A DNA stretch of 64,000 bases from JAKFYM01 sp964416595 (GTDB lineage Bacteria; Bdellovibrionota; UBA1018; CAIPTA01), in assembly GCA_964416595.1 (NCBI GenBank), contig CAYQES010000011.1:8972-72971 (forward strand). The letters are read 5' to 3'. The position numbers were made by a program, and so were the translations under genes. Each line of letters starts with the position of its first letter. The stretch's first letter is position 1. The notes beneath the pieces were generated by a model. The model saw nothing but the letters and a program-made list of their open reading frames with translations. It was not told where the DNA came from and made no database searches. Shown here one piece after another: positions 1-7,151 of this stretch.

Positions 1-1
1 T

Positions 2-1513
2 AACCGTGCCCCTTACCAATCGAAGAGTACCTTAGAAACTATCGGTGATATTTTAGTTCCTTTGGCTGGCATTGGCGCCTCTACATTTTTGGGCGTGAAG
101 GGAATGAACCTGGCCAGCAAGGACTATCGTTTTTACGGTAATTCTATGATGAGCCTTGGATTGCCTTTTGCTCCGCCCACGAATGGTTACGGTGGAATCT
201 TGGGTTCCGTGATGCCCGGTGTGTTGGGCTCCATGATGATGAGTGGATTCGGCGTAGGTGGTTACTTCGGCGGCCCCATGATGGGCGGCGGCGGTATTTA
301 TGGCGGCGGCGGCATGTACGGCGGCGGAAACATGTTCATGGGTGGCAATATGTTTTTGAACGGCGGCGGTGGCGTCATGTATGGAATGCCCGGAATGTTT
401 GGCATGTATGGAATGCCACCTTATGCAGCTGGTGGCGGCAATATGTTTATGGGCGGTAACGCCATGATGGGCTACGGCATGCCCGGAATGTTTGGCATGT
501 ACGGCATGCCGCCTTATGCAGCTGGTGGCGGCAATATGTTTATGAATGGCAACGCCATGATGAGCTACGGCATGCCCGGAATGTTTGGCATGTATGGAAT
601 GCCGCCTTATGCAGCTGGTGGCGGTAACATGTTCGTGGGCGGCAATATGTTTATGAGCGGCAACGCCATGATGAACTACGGAATGCCCGGCATGTACGGT
701 ATGTACGCAGCTGGTGGCGGCAATATGTTTATGGGCGGTAACGCCATGATGGGCTACGGCATGTACAACGGCGGCTATGGAGGCTTTAGCGCTATGGGAG
801 TTTTCCCAGGCGCTGCTTACGCCACCTCTTTTGTTCCTGGCGCTAGTTTCAATATGCCTTATCCTGCGGGTTACCCCGGCGGTTCGTATCCCGGTTACCC
901 CGGGGGCTATCCCGGCATGCCAGGCTACCCCGGTTACCCCGGGGGCTATCCCGGCATGCCCGGTTACCCTGGTTATCCCGGAACTGGTGGTTACCCTGGT
1001 TATCCCGGAACAGGTGGTTACCCTGGAATGCCCGGCTATCCTGGTTACCCGGGTACTCCAGGCTTTAATCCCGGAGCTCCCGGTTACCCCGGTGGTCCTG
1101 GTTTCCCCTATACTCAGCCGGGTTTTCCTGGATCGCAGTATCCATACTCGAACCCATACTACGCTACGAACCCCAACTGCTATGGTGGTCTCTGCAGCTA
1201 CAACCCTTATATGACCAACATCAACGGCCAGTATAATTCTGGTGGAATGGGTGCGTTCAACCAGTATCAGAGTCAGCAATATGGCGCTCAGATGCGTGAT
1301 TACCAGCAGCAGATGATCCGTGGACAAGATCAACAAGTAGCTGCGCAATCCTTACGAGAAGCACAAGCTCGTTATAGTTATGTGAGCGGTTACGGGGGCG
1401 GATCTTACTACGGCGGTGCAAGCATCGGTTATGGTGGTGCGGGCTATGCGTATGGAGGCAACTACGGTTTCCCCACCACGCCTACACCGGCATTAGATCC
1501 ATCTCGTCAGTAA
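2..1513 (+). CDS. Gly/Met/Tyr/Pro-rich repeat protein, 5' partial
   Basis: The reading frame is open to the left edge of the window, so the true start lies upstream; an internal TTG at 62 is unlikely to be the start. Residues rich in Gly, Met, Tyr and Asn form repeats of about 31 residues (core GMPGMFGMYGMPPYAAGGG). A collagen/elastin-like zone built on PGYPG and PGMPG follows, then a Tyr/Gln-rich tail. No enzymatic motif is visible. Low-complexity composition of this kind fits a structural or surface/matrix protein, but that is inference. A bidirectional terminator follows the stop. I do not recognise a named family. Confidence 0.7.
   Translation, partial: NRAPYQSKSTLETIGDILVPLAGIGASTFLGVKGMNLASKDYRFYGNSMMSLGLPFAPPTNGYGGILGSVMPGVLGSMMMSGFGVGGYFGGPMMGGGGIYGGGGMYGGGNMFMGGNMFLNGGGGVMYGMPGMFGMYGMPPYAAGGGNMFMGGNAMMGYGMPGMFGMYGMPPYAAGGGNMFMNGNAMMSYGMPGMFGMYGMPPYAAGGGNMFVGGNMFMSGNAMMNYGMPGMYGMYAAGGGNMFMGGNAMMGYGMYNGGYGGFSAMGVFPGAAYATSFVPGASFNMPYPAGYPGGSYPGYPGGYPGMPGYPGYPGGYPGMPGYPGYPGTGGYPGYPGTGGYPGMPGYPGYPGTPGFNPGAPGYPGGPGFPYTQPGFPGSQYPYSNPYYATNPNCYGGLCSYNPYMTNINGQYNSGGMGAFNQYQSQQYGAQMRDYQQQMIRGQDQQVAAQSLREAQARYSYVSGYGGGSYYGGASIGYGGAGYAYGGNYGFPTTPTPALDPSRQ
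380..754 (+). repeat. In-frame tandem repeats, 93-nt unit
   Basis: Four in-frame copies start at 380, 473, 566 and 677. The first two are 93 nt. The third is 111 nt, with a six-residue insertion (NMFVGG-like duplication). The fourth is 78 nt with an internal deletion. Synonymous differences (atgtatggaatg against atgtacggcatg) show that the protein repeat, more than the DNA, is conserved. A second repeat zone of GGTTAYCCCGG-like units (PGYPG) runs from about 870 to 1130. Confidence 0.85.
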
Positions 1514-1531
1514 ATAAAAATAATATAATTT

Positions 1532-1566
1532 AAAAAAAGCTCTCTTTAAAAAGGAGGGCTTTTTTT
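1532..1566. terminator. Bidirectional rho-independent terminator
   Basis: A run of A precedes the stem AGCTCTCT and the partner AGGAGGGCT, with a TTAAAA-type loop and then a run of T. The A run on one side and the T run on the other give a U tract in both directions. It can end the repeat-protein gene (plus strand) and the riboflavin operon (minus strand), whose stop codon lies inside the T run. Confidence 0.75.
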
Positions 1567-1990
1567 ATAACTTTCTTAAGAGAGTGGCGGTTTCCCAACA
1601 GGCCGTAGCCGCTTCGATGCCTTTATTGTTAGAATCCTGACGACTACGAAATTCTGCTTGGTGATCATTAAGAGTGGTGAGTACGCCAAAAGAAATGGGC
1701 TTATTGGTTTCTAAGCCTGCTTGTAAAATTCCCATAGTGGTAGCGAGGCTAATAAACTCAAAGTGCATGGTATCGCCCTTGATCACGCAGCCTAAACAAA
1801 TCACGCCGTTGTATTTTTTTTGTTTTGCTAGCTGCTTAGCGATTAATGGCAACTCAAAAGCTCCGGGGGCGTAAAAAATATCTTTGTTGGATACGGTAAC
1901 TTTTTTACTCTTTAAAAAACCAAGAGCACCTTCCAATAAACCATTCGTCACGGATTCATTAAAGCGGCTTACTACAAGCGCAAAGCGCAT
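1565..1990 (-). CDS. ribH: 6,7-dimethyl-8-ribityllumazine synthase
   Basis: Condenses 5-amino-6-ribitylamino-uracil with 3,4-dihydroxy-2-butanone 4-phosphate to 6,7-dimethyl-8-ribityllumazine, the penultimate step of riboflavin synthesis, in the cytoplasm. The 141-residue protein has the family motifs SRFNE near the N-terminus, PGAFELP, GCVIKGDTMHFE (catalytic His region) and FGVLTT, then the C-terminal NKGIEAA helix. It is slightly shorter than the usual ~155 residues because of a short N-terminus. It is the last gene of the rib operon, 2 nt after ribBA. Confidence 0.95.
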   Translation of the reverse strand: MRFALVVSRFNESVTNGLLEGALGFLKSKKVTVSNKDIFYAPGAFELPLIAKQLAKQKKYNGVICLGCVIKGDTMHFEFISLATTMGILQAGLETNKPISFGVLTTLNDHQAEFRSRQDSNNKGIEAATACWETATLLRKL

Positions 1991-1992
1991 AT

Positions 1993-3213
1993 TTACTCCT
2001 GATTTACTTTTAAAGTGTGGCCGAGTTTATCGCGTTTAGCGGTGAGGTAGGCAAGGTTAAGGGGGTTGGGCGCCATTTCGATGGGCAATTGCTCTGTGAT
2101 TTTTAAACCAAATCCTTCGAGGCTCACCACTTTCCGTGGATTATTGGTGAGGAGTCGCATCTCTGTAACACCTAAGTGGCGCAAGATTTGGGCGCCCATG
2201 CCGTAGTGCCGTAAATCTGCTTGGAAGCCTAAATGGCGATTGGCCTCCACGGTATCCATGCCTTGGTCTTGCAATGCGTAGGCTTTGATTTTGTTACTCA
2301 AGCCAATTCCGCGGCCCTCATGCCGACGCATATAAATCAACACGCCGTTGCCGCTTTCAGCGATTTGCCGAAGGGCTGCCTGTAGTTGCGCTCCGCAGTC
2401 GCAGCGAAGCGAGCCCAACGCATCACCCGTGAGGCATTCGGAATGTACGCGCACTAGCGCAGGATTTTCTAGTTTACCGGATTTTGCAGAAACCAAGGCT
2501 AAATGCTCTGTGCCGTCGATACGGGAGGTAAATGCATGTAAACTAAACTCTCCAGAAACTCCAGCATATTGAGAGGGTAGGCGACTCACGGCCACTTCTT
2601 CAATTAAGCTCTCCCGGGCCATGCGGTATTCAATCAATTCTTTGATAGTGAGCACGGGTAGTTGATGCTCGGCTGCGAATTTTTTTAAATCCGGCATGCG
2701 GGCCATGGTGCCATCTTCATTCATGATCTCGCAGATTACAGCGGCAGGTCGTAAACCCGCCAGACGGCAAAGATCTACAGATCCCTCGGTGTGTCCGGCA
2801 CGTACGAGCACGCCACCATCCACAGCCCGTAGTGGAAAGATATGGCCGGGAGAAACAATATCATTTGCGCCTTTCATAGGATCGGAGGCCACGCGGATCG
2901 TGTGGGCGCGGTCTCTGGCGGAAATTCCGGTGCTAATGCCATCTCGAGCTTCGATGGAAATAGTGAAAGCAGTTTGACGGGGAGAGCGGTTCACATGGGC
3001 CATCATGGGCAAGCGTAACTCATCCACCCGTTTGCCTTCGAGAGTTAAACAAATCAAGCCGCGGCCATGGCGGGCGATGAAGTTGATATTTTCGGCCGTG
3101 GCAAATTCTGCGGCCAACACTAAATCGCCTTCATTCTCTCGATCCTCGTCGTCCACGAGGATGATCATGCGGCCGTTTCTTAATTGCTCGAGGGCGTGTT
3201 CCATGGTGGACAT
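1993..3213 (-). CDS. ribBA: Bifunctional DHBP synthase / GTP cyclohydrolase II
   Basis: Supplies both riboflavin precursors: the N-terminal half makes 3,4-dihydroxy-2-butanone 4-phosphate from ribulose 5-phosphate, and the C-terminal half opens GTP. The first half shows DEDRENEGD and the GHIFPLRA and HTEGSVDL motifs. The second half shows the zinc site (ECLTGD...RCDCGAQ), GRGIGL and the LLTNNPRK guanine-binding region. The frame is open up to 3300, but the start at 3213 (MSTMEHALEQL) puts the DHBP domain at its usual place with a GAG upstream. The start overlaps the 3' end of ribE by 34 nt, which suggests translational coupling. Confidence 0.93.
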   Translation of the reverse strand: MSTMEHALEQLRNGRMIILVDDEDRENEGDLVLAAEFATAENINFIARHGRGLICLTLEGKRVDELRLPMMAHVNRSPRQTAFTISIEARDGISTGISARDRAHTIRVASDPMKGANDIVSPGHIFPLRAVDGGVLVRAGHTEGSVDLCRLAGLRPAAVICEIMNEDGTMARMPDLKKFAAEHQLPVLTIKELIEYRMARESLIEEVAVSRLPSQYAGVSGEFSLHAFTSRIDGTEHLALVSAKSGKLENPALVRVHSECLTGDALGSLRCDCGAQLQAALRQIAESGNGVLIYMRRHEGRGIGLSNKIKAYALQDQGMDTVEANRHLGFQADLRHYGMGAQILRHLGVTEMRLLTNNPRKVVSLEGFGLKITEQLPIEMAPNPLNLAYLTAKRDKLGHTLKVNQE

Positions 3214-3800
3214 AATTTCTCGATGTATTTGGCTAGGATATCTACTTCCACGTTCACTTCGCTGCCAATTTTTAGCTCCGAGAAAGTGGTGTTTTTCCAA
3301 GTGTGAGGAACAATTAGAGCGGAGATCATAAATTCATTTAATTTCGTGATCGTAAGGGAATTAATCGTTAGGCTCACTCCGTCGATGGCAATGGAGCCTT
3401 TTTCCACGCAGTAGCGGCCGTATTTTGGGTCCAAAGCTACGGTGAGTTTATGGTGATCGCTGCCTTCGCTAAGGTTGAGCACGAGGCCCTTGGCATCCAC
3501 ATGGCCTTGCACCCAATGGCCTCCCATACGGGTGGAGGGGGTGAGGGCCCTCTCTAAGTTTACAGAAGAATTTTCTTGGAGATGAATGAGGTTGGAGCAA
3601 GCCAAAGATTCTTCACTCACAAAAAAGAGCGCTTCGTCCTTACCATTGGTTTCTGCCACGGTGAGGCATACGCCATTCACGGAGACGCTCTCTCCCAATT
3701 GCAAATCGCTCCAGCCGGTTTTGATCTGGATGCGTCTTTGCCCCCGGCGGTCTTCCACCTGGGCTACTTTTCCTACTTTTTCCACTAGGCCTGTAAACAT
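3180..3800 (-). CDS. ribE: Riboflavin synthase alpha subunit
   Basis: Dismutates two molecules of dimethyl-ribityllumazine into riboflavin. The MFTGLVE signature sits at the N-terminus, followed by two tandem lumazine-binding barrels (first with SVNGVCLTV, second with AIDGVSLTIN) and the GGHWVQGHVD stretch between them. I start at the ATG at 3800 because AGAGGA lies 7 nt upstream; an in-frame TTG six bases earlier would sit almost on the SD. About 206 residues, typical of the family. Overlaps ribBA by 34 nt. Confidence 0.94.
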   Translation of the reverse strand: MFTGLVEKVGKVAQVEDRRGQRRIQIKTGWSDLQLGESVSVNGVCLTVAETNGKDEALFFVSEESLACSNLIHLQENSSVNLERALTPSTRMGGHWVQGHVDAKGLVLNLSEGSDHHKLTVALDPKYGRYCVEKGSIAIDGVSLTINSLTITKLNEFMISALIVPHTWKNTTFSELKIGSEVNVEVDILAKYIEKLCPPWNTPSSN

Positions 3801-3817
3801 CGCCAATTCCTCTTACA

Positions 3818-4768
3818 TTAGTGCGCGTTAGAAGTGTCATCGCGGAACGATATTTGGATATCGTCGTCTGCGTTTTCTTCTCCTTGAGTTATTACCACAG
3901 ATTCATCCCAAAGGCCGCTGTTGAGCCACGCTTTCCTTAGCGTTGGTCCCGCCTCCACTAGTACTTGAAGGATTCCCTTTTTCCCCAGAAAATCCAAGCC
4001 TTCTTCGAAGCTCGGAGCATTGTGTAAGATAAAGCCATTGGCTTCGGCCTTTTTCTTCCAGGCGGTGGGCACCCGGTTTTCGCGGTCCGATAGCAAAAGG
4101 TACCGTTGTTTTTTAGGATGGTCCGGCAGCCAGCGCACGGTGAATTCAGGATTGTCGGCTAAAACAGTACCGCTGCCTGTCCAGATGGCATCGCTTTGTT
4201 TACGTAATTCATGAGCGAAGAGTAGAGAAGCATCGGAAGTAAAAGTTTTTTTCCCCGCAGGAGGAATCATCGATCCTTCTGTAGTGAAGGCGGCTTTTAG
4301 CACCACGTACGGCCGGCCATGGGTAACAAGTTTTGTGAAGGAGCGTAAAAGAAAATCGCATTCCGCGGCCAGCACACCTTCGATTACTTCTAAGCCTGCT
4401 TGCTGCAAGCGCTCAGTTCCACCGCCTTTAACGTTGGGATTGGGATCCCGGGAACCAAACACAATGCGCCGAATATTTTTATGACGCAAAATCGCTTCCG
4501 TACAAGGAGGTGTGCGGCCTTGGTGGTTGCAGGGCTCTAAAGTAACAACCAAAGTTTCAATAGCAGAAAGCTTGCCTAGTTTTCCGGCCAAATCGAGGAG
4601 CTTCGCTTCGGCGTGGGGGAAACCGGCTCCTTGGTGAGCGGCTCCTAAAAGCACTTTGCCATTTTTATCAAGGGCGATAGCTCCCACGGGGGGGTTAGGG
4701 GCAGTGGCGCCGATAAATTGCTCTGCTCCATTGATCGCCATGCGCATGGCGTTCTCATAGATTTTCAT
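3818..4768 (-). CDS. ribD: Bifunctional riboflavin deaminase/reductase
   Basis: Deaminates and then reduces the GTP cyclohydrolase II product (two successive pyrimidine steps). The N-terminal cytidine-deaminase-like domain shows the zinc ligands HAEAKLL and PCNHQGRTPPC and the GSRDPNP motif. The C-terminal half is a RibD_C/dihydrofolate-reductase-like domain (KAAFTTEG, SDAIWTGSGTVLADNPEFTVR, VLVEAGPTL). The start at 4768 (MKIYENAMRMA) matches family N-termini; the frame continues to a TTG at 4804 with no better SD. First gene of the rib operon. Confidence 0.92.
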   Translation of the reverse strand: MKIYENAMRMAINGAEQFIGATAPNPPVGAIALDKNGKVLLGAAHQGAGFPHAEAKLLDLAGKLGKLSAIETLVVTLEPCNHQGRTPPCTEAILRHKNIRRIVFGSRDPNPNVKGGGTERLQQAGLEVIEGVLAAECDFLLRSFTKLVTHGRPYVVLKAAFTTEGSMIPPAGKKTFTSDASLLFAHELRKQSDAIWTGSGTVLADNPEFTVRWLPDHPKKQRYLLLSDRENRVPTAWKKKAEANGFILHNAPSFEEGLDFLGKKGILQVLVEAGPTLRKAWLNSGLWDESVVITQGEENADDDIQISFRDDTSNAH

Positions 4769-4810
4769 GGTTTTGTTTATGGCATTTCTGGGGTGAGAGG
4801 GCAAAGAATT

Positions 4811-4836
4811 GCGTGCTTAGGCGCACGCCTCGTGCG
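4811..4836. promoter_or_regulatory. Two mutually exclusive hairpins in rib leader
   Basis: GCGTGC (4811-4816) can pair with GCACGC (4823-4828). Alternatively CGCACG (4822-4827) pairs perfectly with CGTGCG (4831-4836) around CCT. The two stems share bases, so only one can form. On the minus strand they lie about 45-70 nt upstream of ribD. I see no FMN (RFN) riboswitch here. A regulatory role is inference. Confidence 0.35.
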
Positions 4837-5008
4837 TGGAAAAGGGGAGATGAGAGCCATTTCCGGCCTTCTAGCCTGGCGGCTTTTACCCACTTCGCCG
4901 ATTCTTGAGTTCATGAAAACACTACTACTCGCCCCCCTAGAAGAAACCTCTGGATCCTGGACAAAAAATAGGTGCTTTGGTAGCCCTAATATAGAGGCAC
5001 CAGAAGCA

Positions 5009-5845
5009 ATGACCGTTTTTGAGTTCGATGACTTTCGCAACTACCTAAACTATGTGCGGAGTCATTATCCCGGCATGAAGCGTCCGATTACTTTGGACCG
5101 CTGGGCCAAGAAGCTAGCCTATCGTTCTCCCCGCAGTATTGCCATGGTGCTAAAAGGGCAAAGGCTGCCTTCGGCAGAATTAGTTTTGGCCATTTCTAAT
5201 GATTTGGGCCATTCGGAAAGTGAGCGTCGCTATTTTGAGTTGCTGGTTCGTAAAGAAAAATATCGAGGTAATGTTCCAAAAACCATTTTAGAGGAACTGC
5301 ATAAACTCAATCCCCGTTTGATCCGTCGCCAATCCTTGGACGCGGAAATTTTCACCTACGTTTCCGCCTGGCACAATTACGTGATCTTGCAGCTTTTCTC
5401 TACCCCAAATTTCCGGGCCTGTAAGGCGGAGGATTGTGTGAATTGGGTGCACCGTCGCTTGGGCGCCAAGATTACCAAAGATGATGTGCAAGCTTCTTTA
5501 GCGCTTCTGGAGCGCTTAAAGTTTGTGGAACAAGTTGACGGTAAATATGCCTTGGCTGCCTCGGATCCCTTAATTACGATGGAAGAAACTCCTTCGGCGG
5601 CGGGTCGTAAGCATCATATGGAGCAGATGGACCAAGCCAAAGAAGCGTTGCAATGGGCGCCGCTTCACGAAAGAGAATTTACCAGCCTTACTTTGCGTGC
5701 GAGTCGTGGTAAATTAGGTGAAATTAAGAAATTCATTCGCGAATTTCGCGATACGTTCGACAAGAACTATTTCGACGAAGGCAGCGAAGATGTTTGTCAG
5801 TTAAACGTGCAGTTCTTTTTCCACACCACGGAGGACAAAAAATGA
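5009..5845 (+). CDS. TIGR02147-family regulator-like protein
   Basis: A 278-residue cytoplasmic protein of the family described from Fibrobacter and Bdellovibrio (TIGR02147). It opens with an (I/V)FE(F/Y)xDFRxYL-type N-terminus, followed by a helix-turn-helix-like region (WAKKLAYRSPRSIAMVLKG) and a winged-helix-like second half (ASLALLERLKFVEQVDGKY). The frame is open upstream to 4718, but those residues overlap the ribD leader and lack family character. The ATG at 5009 has AGAGG 11 nt upstream. Its stop overlaps the start of a small lipoprotein (ATGA), an arrangement suggesting dedicated coupling. Regulation of transcription is family inference. Confidence 0.75.
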   Translation: MTVFEFDDFRNYLNYVRSHYPGMKRPITLDRWAKKLAYRSPRSIAMVLKGQRLPSAELVLAISNDLGHSESERRYFELLVRKEKYRGNVPKTILEELHKLNPRLIRRQSLDAEIFTYVSAWHNYVILQLFSTPNFRACKAEDCVNWVHRRLGAKITKDDVQASLALLERLKFVEQVDGKYALAASDPLITMEETPSAAGRKHHMEQMDQAKEALQWAPLHEREFTSLTLRASRGKLGEIKKFIREFRDTFDKNYFDEGSEDVCQLNVQFFFHTTEDKK

Positions 5846-6111
5846 AGTACCTATTTTTAGCTTTAGTTTGTGTAAGTTTTGCTGGCTGCTCTCACTCGAA
5901 CAATGGCGGCGGCCACGTGGTGGGCAATCACTTGGTGCCTCCTGGCTCCGAAATGCCCGCTGGCGACGATTGTGGCTGCAATCATGACGACAAAGAAGCT
6001 TGCGCTTGCAAGCCCGCAGGAGCTGCCGCTGGATCTGCTAAGGCCGGCGATGAGTGCGGTTGTGGGGATCACCACAAAGTAGAGAAAAAGAAGAAAAAGG
6101 GCAGAGGCTAG
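5842..6111 (+). CDS. Small Cys/His-rich lipoprotein
   Basis: An 89-residue protein with a signal peptide ending in a lipobox (SFAGC), so likely an outer-membrane or periplasmic lipoprotein. After the acylated Cys there is a Gly/His stretch, then clustered cysteines and acids (DDCGCNH, EACACK, DECGCGDHH) and a Lys-rich tail (KKKKKGRG). The CxC and CGCxDH clusters could bind metal. The ATG at 5842 has GGAGG 7 nt upstream and overlaps the regulator's stop by 4 nt. Family unknown. Confidence 0.75.
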   Translation: MKYLFLALVCVSFAGCSHSNNGGGHVVGNHLVPPGSEMPAGDDCGCNHDDKEACACKPAGAAAGSAKAGDECGCGDHHKVEKKKKKGRG

Positions 6112-6124
6112 GCAGTCAACGAAA

Positions 6125-7132
6125 CTAAAAATCCGCGTTGAACACCACGGCGCTGCTTTTGGCCTCGAATCCTTTTTGGTACTCAGTCACTTTCTTTTCA
6201 AAGAAATTGGTGAGTGGCTGCACATCCTGCAACACCATGAAGGAAAAAGGATTCTTGGCGTTGTAGCGTTTTTTGAAACCTAATTGCACGAGCCTTTGGT
6301 CCGCTACGTACTGTAAATATTCATACATCAAGGCTGGCGATAAGCCGGTTACTCCTTGGGCCAAGGCATCGGAGCAGAAATTCATTTCTACTTCTAAGGC
6401 TTCTTCGATCATCAGCTGGATTTTTTTCTCCATGGCTTGGTCGAACAAGTGAGGATATTCGTGGCGAATGGCGGCGATGGCCCGCATGGCGCCTTCAATG
6501 TGGGTGGTTTCATCCCGGAACACCCAATTGGTGGCCGTTGCTAGGCCTGGCAAGAGGCCTTTGTTACGCAAGTAATACACATACGCAAAGGAGCCGAAGA
6601 AGAAGAGGCCTTCCACGCAAGCTGCAAAGCACACCAAGTTTTCCACAAATTGCCGGCGTTTTTCGTCGGTGTCGAGTTTGTCGAGTTTCTCGATGGAGTC
6701 CATATATTTAAAACAAAAGTCCGCCTTCTTTTTTACCGAGGGAATGGTTTTGTAGGCGTCAAAGGCTTCCCGGCGCTCTTCCATATCGGGAATATAATTA
6801 TCTACGAGTAGCAGATACGTTTCTACGTGAAGCATTTCGTCGAACAATTGTTTCCCTAGAAACATGCGATACTCAGGGGAGTTCACGTGTTTGTAAAAAT
6901 TCAGCACGAGGTTATGGGCCACAATATTATCTGCTGTGGCGAAGAAGGCCACGAGGCGTTTAATGAGGTGTGCTTCCTGGGGAGAAATTTTGTCCCTGAG
7001 GTGCTCAAAATCGATGGAGAAATCTAGTTCGTCCGTCGTCCAGATGTTTTTGATGGAGTCCTTATAGAGTTGGAAGAACTCCGGGTACTGCATGGGCCGG
7101 AGAGTTAGGTTTAAGTCTGGATTGAGGATCAT
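6125..7132 (-). CDS. nrdB: Ribonucleotide reductase class Ia beta subunit
   Basis: The radical-generating R2 subunit of aerobic ribonucleotide reductase. All diiron ligands can be read: Asp in FATADNIVAHN, Glu/His in DEMLHVETY, Glu in AACVEGLFF, and Glu/His in RDETTHIE. The radical Tyr is present four residues after the ExxH His, so this is the tyrosyl-radical type, not the Phe-bearing class Ic. The C-terminus ends NADF, like the tail that docks on R1. AAGGAG lies 7 nt upstream. Second gene of nrdAB, 19 nt after nrdA. Confidence 0.95.
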   Translation of the reverse strand: MILNPDLNLTLRPMQYPEFFQLYKDSIKNIWTTDELDFSIDFEHLRDKISPQEAHLIKRLVAFFATADNIVAHNLVLNFYKHVNSPEYRMFLGKQLFDEMLHVETYLLLVDNYIPDMEERREAFDAYKTIPSVKKKADFCFKYMDSIEKLDKLDTDEKRRQFVENLVCFAACVEGLFFFGSFAYVYYLRNKGLLPGLATATNWVFRDETTHIEGAMRAIAAIRHEYPHLFDQAMEKKIQLMIEEALEVEMNFCSDALAQGVTGLSPALMYEYLQYVADQRLVQLGFKKRYNAKNPFSFMVLQDVQPLTNFFEKKVTEYQKGFEAKSSAVVFNADF

Positions 7133-7151
7133 GATTTCACTCCTTCAAAAA

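Noticed and set aside
53..1348. Long minus-strand open frame rich in Thr/His/Ala/Val
   Set aside because: It is the antisense shadow of the Gly/Met repeat protein; its repeats are forced by the sense repeats and it has no SD.
4769..5008. Possible FMN riboswitch before ribD
   Set aside because: No RFN-like conserved blocks could be found; only short competing hairpins.
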